DNA from: JBOFLG01 sp051657745
GTDB lineage: Bacteria; Actinomycetota; Actinomycetes; Actinomycetales; Dermatophilaceae
Assembly: GCA_051657745.1 (NCBI GenBank)
Contig: JBOFLG010000170.1
Span: forward strand, 1 to 12,175
DNA: 12,175 bases
Reading direction: 5' to 3'
A model generated the notes under the pieces. That model had not been told where the DNA came from. It saw only the letters and a program-made list of their open reading frames with translations, and made no database searches. The translations under genes and the position numbers were made by a program. Below are positions 5,869 through 12,175 of this stretch, one piece after another (within the stretch, counting starts at the first letter, position 1; each line of letters starts with the position of its first letter).

Positions 5869-7844
5869 TGACCGCGAACGCCGGTACTGGCCCTGCACGC
5901 GAACCGCTCGACTTGCCGGTCGATGCGCCGATCGATGTCGGGGACATTTACCGGTCGCTCGACCTCGACGACCACAGTGAGGCCGTGTCGGTGCTGCTCA
6001 AGGTCCGTGGCGACACCTGCGACATCGACTGCCTATACTGCTACGAGAAGCGGAAGGCAACCCCCAGCGCAGCCAGAATGGATGCTGGCGATGTTGCCAG
6101 CATCACCCGACTGTTCAGGGGACGACCCGTTGCCGTCGAGCTCCACGGCGGCGAACCGCTGACGGCCGGGCAGGACCACATCGCCGAGGTCCTCGACGAG
6201 TTGGCCACGGCACCCAACGTGATCCGCGTTTCGCTCCAGACGAACGGTGTCCGGCTCACCAATTCCTGGCTGGATTTGTTCGACGAGCACTACCCGGAAC
6301 TAGAACTCGGGATATCCCTCGACGGCGACCCCACGGGAAACGCCTGGCGCGTTGGCTACGACGGGCGACCAACACACAAACGCGTCGAGGCTGCGCTGGA
6401 TCTTCTCGCCGCGCGCGGTCGACAGGTGGGATTGATCAGCGTGGTCACCCCACGCGTCCTCGGTCGGGCGAACGAAGTCCTCACCTACCTCAGCCAGTCC
6501 GACGCCGTCCGGGCAGTGAGTTTCGTACCCTGCTTCGACGCCACCGTCACCACACCCGTCCCGAGCATCGGATCATCCAGCCCTCAAGCCGCCGCTCGCG
6601 GCCGGTCCGAGACCGTTAGCCGACGGCTCCAACGCAACGCCGTGAACCCCACCGGCGGGCCGACATGGGCCACGACCCCCGACGAGTACGCCGACTTCAT
6701 CCTCGAAACTGCGAGCCACTGGATCTCGACCGGACTGTTCGCCCAGCTGTCCCTCGAGCCGGTCGTCGCGGTCATCCGGCGACTGCAGGGCCTCGGTGTC
6801 CGCAGCTGCCACTTCAGCGATCTCAAATGTCACCACATTCTCACGCTGTACCCCGACGGACGCCTCGGCAGCTGTGACGAACTGCCCTGGCCCCAGGCCC
6901 AGTTAGCCACCCTGGGGAGTGTCACCACGCCAGCTCACATCGCTGGTACTCAGGCGGCGTCCCCGCTGCTGAGCGCGGGAAAGTCCCTCATGGCCAAGTG
7001 CGTGGGATGTCGATACCGCAGCACCTGCGGCGGCGGGTGTGTCGCCACTCGACTGCGCGAGTCGGCTGCCGCCGGTTCCGACGACGCCTACTGCACCCAC
7101 CGCATGCGTCTGATCGATGGCGTTGCCGCTCTTGTCGCCGCCCCGCACGACCTGGCCGGAGCCCGTTGCCGACGCATTCGATGGCAACCCCGCACCCCGA
7201 ACTCAATGCGCGACGTCACCGCGTTCGTGGCCCGATGGGACGACCCCACCTCGCCCCGACTTCCGGCCCGGATCCGGCTCAGCCCCACGGGAAACATCAA
7301 CGTCGACGGAGTTCCCGGGGGCGTCGAGGCTGACGACCTCGACCCGCACCACCCGGACTGGCAGCGCGGCATCGAACCCGGCGTCTGGCCGCTCATCGAC
7401 GCGTTCACGACCAGGTGGCAGTCCATCACCTACGACAGCTGTGAAGGCCACCCCAACGAGGGCTCGCCCCCAGGGCCGATGCGGGTTGGACTGCTGCCCC
7501 GCACCCCGGACGACGCCGCCCAACTCGCCGGTCGTCTGTGCCGGCTGACCAACGCTGCCGAAGCCAGATTGCCGGCTGGCTGCCTGGTCACCATCGGTCG
7601 CTCTCTCCTGATGTCCGATGCCTCAGGACGTCAGCATCCCGCGCTGGACCTCCACCTGGAACCCGCGTTCGACATGACCTGGGACGAGTGGGCAGCCCTT
7701 CGGAACAACGCAGTCGCGACTCTCACCTCGCTCGTGTTCGAGATAGCAGCCCGCGGGACGCCGAGATCGTGCGCCTGCACCGACGCAAACGACATCGACG
7801 TCAACGCACGGCCGCCCGACCCCGCACGCACGATGGAGGCCTGA
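5868..7844 (+). CDS. Radical SAM/SPASM peptide maturase with extra C-terminal domain
   Basis: This is a 658-residue protein. The radical SAM 4Fe-4S motif CDIDCLYC is at residues 51-58 (C51, C55, C58). A complete SPASM cysteine pattern follows: C321-x9-G-x4-C336, then C378-x2-C381-x5-C387-x3-C391-x17-C409, containing CGGGC. SPASM enzymes hold auxiliary iron-sulfur clusters and typically modify ribosomal peptides. Residues about 440-658 form an additional domain with a TYDSCEGHP motif (C525, H528) that I do not recognise; late in it CACTDAND adds further Cys. The start is ATG at 5868, overlapping the previous stop (TGATG); an adjacent GTG at 5865 is possible. Leu346 is a rare TTA codon. The small peptide downstream is the probable substrate. 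No typical PqqD-like recognition domain is evident at its N-terminus. Confidence 0.93.
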   Translation: MTANAGTGPAREPLDLPVDAPIDVGDIYRSLDLDDHSEAVSVLLKVRGDTCDIDCLYCYEKRKATPSAARMDAGDVASITRLFRGRPVAVELHGGEPLTAGQDHIAEVLDELATAPNVIRVSLQTNGVRLTNSWLDLFDEHYPELELGISLDGDPTGNAWRVGYDGRPTHKRVEAALDLLAARGRQVGLISVVTPRVLGRANEVLTYLSQSDAVRAVSFVPCFDATVTTPVPSIGSSSPQAAARGRSETVSRRLQRNAVNPTGGPTWATTPDEYADFILETASHWISTGLFAQLSLEPVVAVIRRLQGLGVRSCHFSDLKCHHILTLYPDGRLGSCDELPWPQAQLATLGSVTTPAHIAGTQAASPLLSAGKSLMAKCVGCRYRSTCGGGCVATRLRESAAAGSDDAYCTHRMRLIDGVAALVAAPHDLAGARCRRIRWQPRTPNSMRDVTAFVARWDDPTSPRLPARIRLSPTGNINVDGVPGGVEADDLDPHHPDWQRGIEPGVWPLIDAFTTRWQSITYDSCEGHPNEGSPPGPMRVGLLPRTPDDAAQLAGRLCRLTNAAEARLPAGCLVTIGRSLLMSDASGRQHPALDLHLEPAFDMTWDEWAALRNNAVATLTSLVFEIAARGTPRSCACTDANDIDVNARPPDPARTMEA

Positions 7845-8590
7845 TGATCCATGTCGCCGAAACCCTCGCGATCCACAGCGTTGAGGGCTTCCTCACCGCC
7901 AACCAGGTGACCGACCTCAGCACCGCCATGACACGTCTCCTGGCCCGTGACGGCACAGAGCCATACGACGAGGGCCGGTGCGCCACCATGCACGAGATCC
8001 CCGGCCGGTCCGCGCAGCAGGCGATGGCCGTCTACGAACCGTGCGGCCGGATCGAGGTCACCAACCTCCCCGACGAGGTGACCACCGTCCTCGACGCTGC
8101 GCTGCGGGCCGCTCTTCCCGCGATCACCCGAGCGCTCCCGTCCATCACCACGTGGCGGCCGTGGACCTACGTCGAGTACGGCCCCGGACAACACATCACC
8201 CCGCACGTTGACGGGATCGCCCCCAACCCGGCCACATGGCCACGCCAGATCGCCGGCACAAGCGTCCTCATCAGCGCGGCCGAGGACGGTGGCGACTTCG
8301 CCGTCGAAACCACCGGCAGCCCACGGCTCTGGTCCGACGCCGCGCCACCTGATGCGTGCGGGTACGACCCATCGATCAGCATCGCCCACGACGGCGCCGA
8401 CAACTCTTCCCCCTGGTTCCACACCCTTCTCCGAACGCGCTGGACTGTCCGCCCGACGCCAGGGACGGCCCTGCTGTACGGCTCGCAGCTCACCCACGGC
8501 ACCGACCCAGTCGTCACCGGCCGCTGCCGAAAGTTCCTCAACTGGCTCCTCGCCGAGGACCCAGCCACCACTGGAAGGACAGACACATGA
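7844..8590 (+). CDS. 2-oxoglutarate/Fe(II)-dependent dioxygenase
   Basis: This is a 248-residue protein of the double-stranded beta-helix dioxygenase superfamily, resembling prolyl-4-hydroxylase-type enzymes. The iron ligands are H121-x-D123 (TPHVDG) and H218 (LTHGTDP). R227 or R229 (GRCRKFLNW) is positioned to bind the 2-oxoglutarate carboxylate. Between them is a long insert with GGDF and a segment about 40 residues long before FHTLLRTRW. Such enzymes hydroxylate or otherwise oxidise unactivated C-H bonds. Placed between the radical SAM gene and the peptide gene, it may act on the peptide, or on an intermediate of the upstream small-molecule genes. GGAGG at 7835-7839 precedes the ATG, which overlaps the previous stop (TGATG). 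The stop overlaps the peptide start as ATGA. Confidence 0.88.
   Translation: MIHVAETLAIHSVEGFLTANQVTDLSTAMTRLLARDGTEPYDEGRCATMHEIPGRSAQQAMAVYEPCGRIEVTNLPDEVTTVLDAALRAALPAITRALPSITTWRPWTYVEYGPGQHITPHVDGIAPNPATWPRQIAGTSVLISAAEDGGDFAVETTGSPRLWSDAAPPDACGYDPSISIAHDGADNSSPWFHTLLRTRWTVRPTPGTALLYGSQLTHGTDPVVTGRCRKFLNWLLAEDPATTGRTDT
8573..8579 (+). promoter_or_regulatory. Strong ribosome binding site of the small peptide gene
   Basis: GGAAGGA ends seven bases before the ATG at 8587, inside the end of the dioxygenase gene. It is among the best-placed Shine-Dalgarno sequences in the operon. It decides the start of the 59-residue peptide in preference to upstream in-frame codons, and it suggests that the peptide is translated more heavily than the enzymes around it, as expected for a precursor. 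Confidence 0.7.
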
Positions 8591-8766
8591 CCGCCTCCAC
8601 CAACGACCACGACAAGTTCCTCATGGCCGTCGAGGCCCTCCGCGACAGCAACGCCGGGGTACGCACCACCGCCCACACGTCCAGCGTCTCCGCCGATGAC
8701 TGGGCACCCGCGATCACGGACTCACAGACCCAGGACCCCGAGGCGGACCTGCCCGCCCTTCAATGA
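8587..8766 (+). CDS. Putative RiPP precursor peptide, 59 residues
   Basis: This is a 59-residue acidic peptide lying between a dioxygenase gene and an HExxH hydroxylase gene, overlapping both by ATGA and preceded by a strong ribosome binding site. The N-terminal part contains a predicted amphipathic helix (about residues 8-20, HDKFLMAVEALRD), the kind of segment that maturases bind in a leader. The middle is rich in Thr, Ser and His. The C-terminal part (about 37-59) carries the only Trp (W39 in SADDWAPAITD), three prolines and many Asp, Glu and Gln. It has no Cys. The lone Trp followed by Ala-Pro is a candidate site for radical SAM cross-linking and the acidic tail for hydroxylation. It does not end in FxSxx, so it is not a classical FxsA peptide. 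Its role as substrate is inferred from context, not homology. Confidence 0.75.
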   Translation: MTASTNDHDKFLMAVEALRDSNAGVRTTAHTSSVSADDWAPAITDSQTQDPEADLPALQ

Positions 8767-9776
8767 CCACCGCTCGCCACGCTTCCGCGGCGCCGGCCAC
8801 CACCGGCGCCGCCGGGCGCGCTCCGACACCGCCAGGCGCACTCACCGCCCTCACGAAACCGGCGCTGGTCAACGCCATCGACGAATACCGCCGCATACGC
8901 CACAGTCAGATCCACGCCCTCATCTCGACCGGCTCGGCGACAGTCTCCAACGCTCCGCGCAACCTCCACGAGTCGGGTGGGGACCTCGCCCTGGGCTACG
9001 CCATGGCGCACCACATCCTCGAAGGCGCCCACCGGGCAGCCGAGGCCCGAGACACGACCAGTCTCGACTGGTACCGCCGAGCTTTACCGCAGATCACCGC
9101 CCTCGCTTCACCCACGCCCACCGGCCCAACGATCATCCTCAACCCACCAGCGGATGAGCTGCTGCGCTCACCCACGATCTCCGACACCTCGTACTACCTG
9201 ATCAATGCAGCCAGTCGGCGTGCCGGCGATATCGACCGCGGTCACGTCGCCGACGCCATTGCTCTGGCCAGACGGCACGGCTTCACCGCGCTCGTCGGCA
9301 GCAGCGCCACGGTGATCTGCCTCCTCGCCCGGCGCGACCTGCTCGACACCCTCCACAGCTGGACCATCAGCGCCCTACCGGGAACAGTCTTCACCGACCA
9401 CACCGGGCACCCCGAGATCCTCGCCCGCGACCTGGTTCACGAAGCCGGCCACAACTGGCTCAACGACGCCTTGGTGGCGACCGGCACCCGTACCCCCGAA
9501 AGCACTGTCTTCTCACCATGGCGCGATGCCATGCGTCCCGCGTTCGGATTCCTTCACGCGTGCTGGGCGTTCCCGCTCACCATGATCTACGCGAAGGCGG
9601 CGCTGCCCGAGTCGCGAGGGCCGGTCCAGAACCTTCTCATCCGGTACCTCGAAACTCAGCGACCCCTGCTCCGCGCGGCCCAGGACGACTTCACCCACCT
9701 CGTGCGAGACATCGACAACGACGACCTCACATCGACCCTCACCACGGTCTTCGACAGTGCCCTCGACCTCAGATAG
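8763..9776 (+). CDS. aKG-HExxH-type peptide beta-hydroxylase homologue
   Basis: This is a 337-residue protein with the C-terminal signature of the HEXXH-motif family found with radical SAM RiPP maturases. The motif HEAGH is at 226-230 within LVHEAGHNWL. It is followed by SPWRDAMRP (about 251-259) and GFLHACWAF with H265, a likely third metal ligand. Members studied so far are 2-oxoglutarate-dependent peptide beta-hydroxylases rather than proteases, often fused or adjacent to a radical SAM enzyme. The N-terminal 200 residues are mostly helical, also typical of the family. The start is ATG at 8763, overlapping the peptide stop as ATGA; the first 25 residues are Ala/Pro-rich and probably flexible. 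Leu108 is a rare TTA codon. It is the last gene of the operon. The peptide just upstream is its probable substrate. Confidence 0.88.
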   Translation: MTTARHASAAPATTGAAGRAPTPPGALTALTKPALVNAIDEYRRIRHSQIHALISTGSATVSNAPRNLHESGGDLALGYAMAHHILEGAHRAAEARDTTSLDWYRRALPQITALASPTPTGPTIILNPPADELLRSPTISDTSYYLINAASRRAGDIDRGHVADAIALARRHGFTALVGSSATVICLLARRDLLDTLHSWTISALPGTVFTDHTGHPEILARDLVHEAGHNWLNDALVATGTRTPESTVFSPWRDAMRPAFGFLHACWAFPLTMIYAKAALPESRGPVQNLLIRYLETQRPLLRAAQDDFTHLVRDIDNDDLTSTLTTVFDSALDLR

Positions 9777-10108
9777 CCCACGTCTGCCAGCGCGAGGAAT
9801 CGGCCACCCACCGCGAGGGGCGGCACTACGCCACCCGAGGCGTCGATGAGGCACCGTTGTCAGCACCGCCGGGCTGCTGCTCCGGCCACGGCAACCGAAC
9901 ACGGGTCGGTCACCACCGCGCAGCCGCAGCCCGCGCGCTGAGCACATCAAGTTCACCACGCGGTCACCGGATCGCCGCGGTCTGAGCGCGGTCGAGCGCG
10001 AAATGAACTGGCCGGTCACCTCCGGAAGTGGCGGCCCCGCGGCGCACTCGGGGATGCTGTCCACTGTGACGCGGTCAACTCTCGTGTTTGTCCTGGTGAC
10101 GACCAGTA
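9777..10108. other. Intergenic region after the operon
   Basis: No gene is seen in this stretch. It holds a short GC hairpin (GCCGG at 9868-9872 pairing with CCGGC at 9882-9886) that could act as a factor-dependent end of the operon transcript, although no T-run follows. Further right, three copies of GGTCACC are spaced at about 53 bases. The promoter of the phosphotransferase gene should lie here, but no clear -35/-10 pair is visible. Confidence 0.5.
9908..10020. repeat. Three GGTCACC heptamers at about 53-base intervals
   Basis: GGTCACC occurs at 9908-9914, 9962-9968 and 10014-10020, spaced 54 and 52 bases apart, close to five turns of DNA. A near-copy, GGTCAAC, follows at 10073-10079. Each heptamer is almost its own reverse complement. 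They lie in the gap before the phosphotransferase gene and may be regulator sites, but the motif is short and could arise by chance. Confidence 0.3.
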
Positions 10109-11023
10109 GTGGCGGCGCATCCCATGCGTGACGCACCGGCTTTGACTCCCACCATCGCCCACCGCGCTCTGGCCCAGGCCGCCACCATCCTCGGGTTGGA
10201 TGCCGAGCGTGCCGACCTCCTTGGACCGCTGGGAGAGAATGCTGTATTCGGCCTGCCGGGAGGCATCGTGGCACGGGTCTCGGCGGGTAACGCCGCTGAG
10301 CGAGCAGCGCGAGAGGTGCGGGTCGCCCGATGGCTCGAATCTGTGCCGTTTCCGGCCATTCGGGTACTGCCGGCCATACCCGTACCGGTCGAGGCGGCCG
10401 GGTGCGTCCTCACTTTCTGGGTCCGCGTCCGGGAGATTAGCCAGGCGGCGCCGTCGGAGCTCGGCAACTTCCTGCGACGACTACATCTGATCCCGACACC
10501 ACCGCCAGGGGTTACGGAGCCATTCGATCCTTTCGCCGGAATCGCTGAGCACATCGAATCCGCCGTTGGCCTGCCGAGTGAGGAGCAAAACTTCCTCAGT
10601 GCCATCTTGGAAAAGGCGCGCCGGGACTTCGAGGGTGTCAATTTCGGCGGCGGCCCGTGCGTCATCCACGGTGATGCGCATCGCAAGAACATCGTTCGGG
10701 AGAAGTCCGGAAATGTCCTCATGCTCGACCTTGAGCGCGCGTGCGTAGGTCCGCAAGAATGGGACCTCATCGTGGCTGCCGTTTATCACCGAGTTGGCTG
10801 GTATACGGCGCAGGACTACACGGAGTTCGCCAACGCGTACGGACGCGACATCACGATGTGGGCCGGGTTCGAGACCGTAGCGACAATCCGGCAGCTCCGC
10901 ATGATCGCGTGGCTGGCCGCCCGAACCGGTCGCGAGCCCCGCCTCATTCCCGAGGTCCGGGCGCGGCTGAAATCCCTTCCCGAAGGCGGTGGGGTTCGCC
11001 ACTACTGGCGCCCAGGCGTGTGA
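10109..11023 (+). CDS. Aminoglycoside phosphotransferase-fold (APH) family protein
   Basis: This is a protein of about 304 residues with the kinase-like APH/choline kinase fold. The catalytic loop is HGDAHRKN at 187-194 (D189 as the catalytic base, N194), and the metal-binding motif LDLERA (D207, E209) follows, then GPQEWDL. The N-lobe is short (GENAVFGLPGGIVARVS, with the nucleotide-binding strands). Members phosphorylate small-molecule hydroxyls, and many in actinomycetes have unknown substrates, so this is not evidence for antibiotic resistance. The start is GTG at 10109, preceded by GGTGA at 10095-10099; ATG at 10124 is an alternative without a good ribosome binding site. It is separated from the operon by 332 bases and has slightly more A/T-ending codons than the operon genes, so it may not belong to the pathway. 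Confidence 0.85.
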   Translation: MAAHPMRDAPALTPTIAHRALAQAATILGLDAERADLLGPLGENAVFGLPGGIVARVSAGNAAERAAREVRVARWLESVPFPAIRVLPAIPVPVEAAGCVLTFWVRVREISQAAPSELGNFLRRLHLIPTPPPGVTEPFDPFAGIAEHIESAVGLPSEEQNFLSAILEKARRDFEGVNFGGGPCVIHGDAHRKNIVREKSGNVLMLDLERACVGPQEWDLIVAAVYHRVGWYTAQDYTEFANAYGRDITMWAGFETVATIRQLRMIAWLAARTGREPRLIPEVRARLKSLPEGGGVRHYWRPGV

Positions 11024-11047
11024 CGCACTCTGCCAACAACGCCCCGA

Positions 11048-11065
11048 CCGCCTGCCACTAGGCGG
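11048..11065. terminator. Candidate hairpin between convergent genes
   Basis: CCGCCT (11048-11053) and AGGCGG (11060-11065) form a perfect six-base-pair stem with loop GCCACT. A competing stem, CCTGCC with GGCAGG, is also possible. It lies where the two convergent genes end and spans the minus-strand stop codon (CTA at 11058-11060). No T-run follows on either strand, so the terminator call is weak. Confidence 0.3.
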
Positions 11066-12175
11066 GCAGGAGACGCCGCGCTTGCCGCATAAAGTCGTCG
11101 GCAGCAGTGCAAGGACCGAACATGCCGAACCTCGCCATGACGTCGCTGACATAGGCGCGGACCCTCGCCGAACGTAGGCTTCCGAGAACCATGAGCGTTT
11201 CCATCGCGACCTCCGCCGCTTGCTCCACCTGGCCGCGCTGCAGGTGCGTCGATGCCAACACCAGGCGGCTGAACGTGCGGCTGCGGGGGTAGGCCGCACT
11301 CGACGCCTCCAACGCGATCCCGAGATTCGTCGCCGCCTCAGCCGGGCGCCCCAAGTCTCGGAAGCAATGACCGAGCTCGTCGTGGAACTCAGCGACATCG
11401 AAATACTGGATCCAGGACGGCCCAGGGTCGGCGCCCTGCCTGGCGAAGTGCGTCTCAGCTTCCCGGATGGCCTGCGTCGCCGCCCGCTCGTCGCCGAGTG
11501 CGGAACAGGCCCGCGCCTCCATCGCGCAATACATGGCGTTCGCCCGCGGCGGGGCGTCGCTTGCAGCCCCGAGTTTCGCGGCGCGGGCGAGGTCGAGAGC
11601 CTCAGCGTGGCGACCAAGAAAGTTCGCCTGGTGGCTCATCACCGCGAGGACTTTGCCACCGAGTGGCCGATCACCAGCGGCCTGACCCAGTTCCAGGGCC
11701 TCGCGGAAGTAGCCGCTCGCGACGCCGTGCAGTCCGCTGTCGTAGGCCATTGCGCCGACCTTGTAGGTCAACTCCGAGGCTGCTGACAGCAGCGCCGCGC
11801 CGACCGCGCCCGATCCTACGGACGTGATGAGCGGCTTGACCCTGACGGCCAGGTACTCTGCGGACGCGGCTTTGGCGAACCCCCCGCCGAAACGGTGATC
11901 GAGGTTCTCGAAGTGCCGAACTGCTGCGGCCACCTCGGCGACGTCCTCGACGTCAACGGCCCGACCGGCCGGCCGTTCCCCAACTGCATCGTCGTTCGAT
12001 CGAACCAGCCACCGAAGGATGGCTGCGGCAGGCACAAACCCCATGTCGGCCGAGTCCGGTTCGACGTGTGCGGCACCCGGGCCTTGCGGAGACAGTCGGC
12101 TACTCATGCGCTGCTGAGCGGCGGGGTCGGCGCGCGAGAGGAGCGTGTCCAGCGCACGTTGAATCTCCGGGCGGG
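11058..12175 (-). CDS. TPR-type transcriptional regulator, partial (N-terminus outside window)
   Basis: The reading frame is open to the right edge of the window with no stop, so the gene is cut off at its 5' end; the internal ATG at 12107 is probably not the start. The visible part (about 371 residues) is helical TPR-like repeat sequence with many Ala and Leu. It includes WIQYFDVAEFHDELGHCFRD, followed by GRPAEAATNL and, later, RSRTFSRLVLASTHL and a Gln/Glu-rich repeat. These closely match the C-terminal half of streptomycete-type helix-turn-helix (XRE family) regulators with TPR domains. The helix-turn-helix domain itself would lie beyond the window. Such regulators are commonly paired with an APH-like gene or sit at cluster edges. 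Whether it controls the operon on the left is unknown. Confidence 0.8.
   Translation of the reverse strand, partial: RPEIQRALDTLLSRADPAAQQRMSSRLSPQGPGAAHVEPDSADMGFVPAAAILRWLVRSNDDAVGERPAGRAVDVEDVAEVAAAVRHFENLDHRFGGGFAKAASAEYLAVRVKPLITSVGSGAVGAALLSAASELTYKVGAMAYDSGLHGVASGYFREALELGQAAGDRPLGGKVLAVMSHQANFLGRHAEALDLARAAKLGAASDAPPRANAMYCAMEARACSALGDERAATQAIREAETHFARQGADPGPSWIQYFDVAEFHDELGHCFRDLGRPAEAATNLGIALEASSAAYPRSRTFSRLVLASTHLQRGQVEQAAEVAMETLMVLGSLRSARVRAYVSDVMARFGMFGPCTAADDFMRQARRLLPA

Noticed and set aside
8356..8766. A longer 136-residue frame containing the small peptide
   Set aside because: The upstream part overlaps the dioxygenase gene, including its distal His and Arg motif, and is Arg/Pro-rich shadow sequence. 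The strong ribosome binding site at 8573-8579 marks ATG 8587 as the start.
8587..8766. Classical FxsA precursor or lanthipeptide/lasso precursor
   Set aside because: The peptide has no C-terminal FxSxx and no Cys, and no LanM/LanB, lasso cyclase or B1/B2 gene is present.
9432..9461. HEAGH read as the active site of a zinc metalloprotease, possibly a leader peptidase
   Set aside because: The sequence after it (WR, RP, then LHxxxAF) matches the radical-SAM-associated HExxH hydroxylase family, whose studied members are 2-oxoglutarate-dependent oxygenases. There is no signal peptide or typical protease context.
22..10068. Twelve-base direct repeat CTGTCCACTGTG at 22-33 and 10057-10068, flanking the operon, as attachment sites
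   Set aside because: A match of this length is expected by chance a few times in a GC-rich 12 kb window. The flanks do not extend the match, and there is no integrase.
10109..11023. Dedicated aminoglycoside resistance gene
   Set aside because: Only the general APH kinase motifs are present. Such proteins are abundant in actinomycetes with diverse or unknown substrates, and no aminoglycoside pathway is in the window.

Overview
The window comes from a high-GC actinomycete. The coding strand shows strong G/C bias at third codon positions, genes overlap by ATGA, GTGA or TGATG, and TTA leucine codons are very rare. A Streptomyces-like or related filamentous genus is likely, but the sequence alone does not fix the genus.

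Layout. Positions 1-368 are non-coding leader DNA with inverted repeats. From about 369 to 9776 there is one tightly packed plus-strand operon of eleven genes: an unrecognised protein; a thymidylate-kinase-like P-loop kinase; a phosphoenolpyruvate-mutase-family enzyme; a Nudix-fold protein with a degenerate Nudix box; a TylF/MycF-type methyltransferase; a D-2-hydroxyacid dehydrogenase; an MNT/KNT-type nucleotidyltransferase; a radical SAM/SPASM protein with a long extra C-terminal domain; a 2-oxoglutarate/Fe(II) dioxygenase; a 59-residue peptide; and an aKG-HExxH-type peptide beta-hydroxylase homologue. After a 332-base gap come an aminoglycoside-phosphotransferase-fold protein on the plus strand and, convergent to it, the 3' part of a TPR-type regulator on the minus strand that runs off the right edge.

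Interpretation. The last four operon genes look like a RiPP (ribosomally made, modified peptide) cassette: a small peptide with a strong ribosome binding site lies between a dioxygenase and an HExxH hydroxylase, directly downstream of a SPASM radical SAM maturase. The upstream half looks like a small-molecule pathway. The PEP-mutase homologue keeps almost the whole mutase active site and could make phosphonopyruvate, the dehydrogenase could reduce an alpha-keto acid, the methyltransferase could cap a hydroxyl, and the kinase, nucleotidyltransferase and Nudix proteins suggest nucleotide activation or release. The best hypothesis is a hybrid cluster that makes a hydroxylated, radical-SAM-modified peptide combined with, or made alongside, a phosphonate-like or nucleotidylated building block. 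I know of no characterised pathway with this gene set. The RiPP half is well supported by sequence motifs; the phosphonate half and any joining of the two are inference. No exporter, leader protease, ATP-grasp ligase or phosphonopyruvate decarboxylase is visible in the window.
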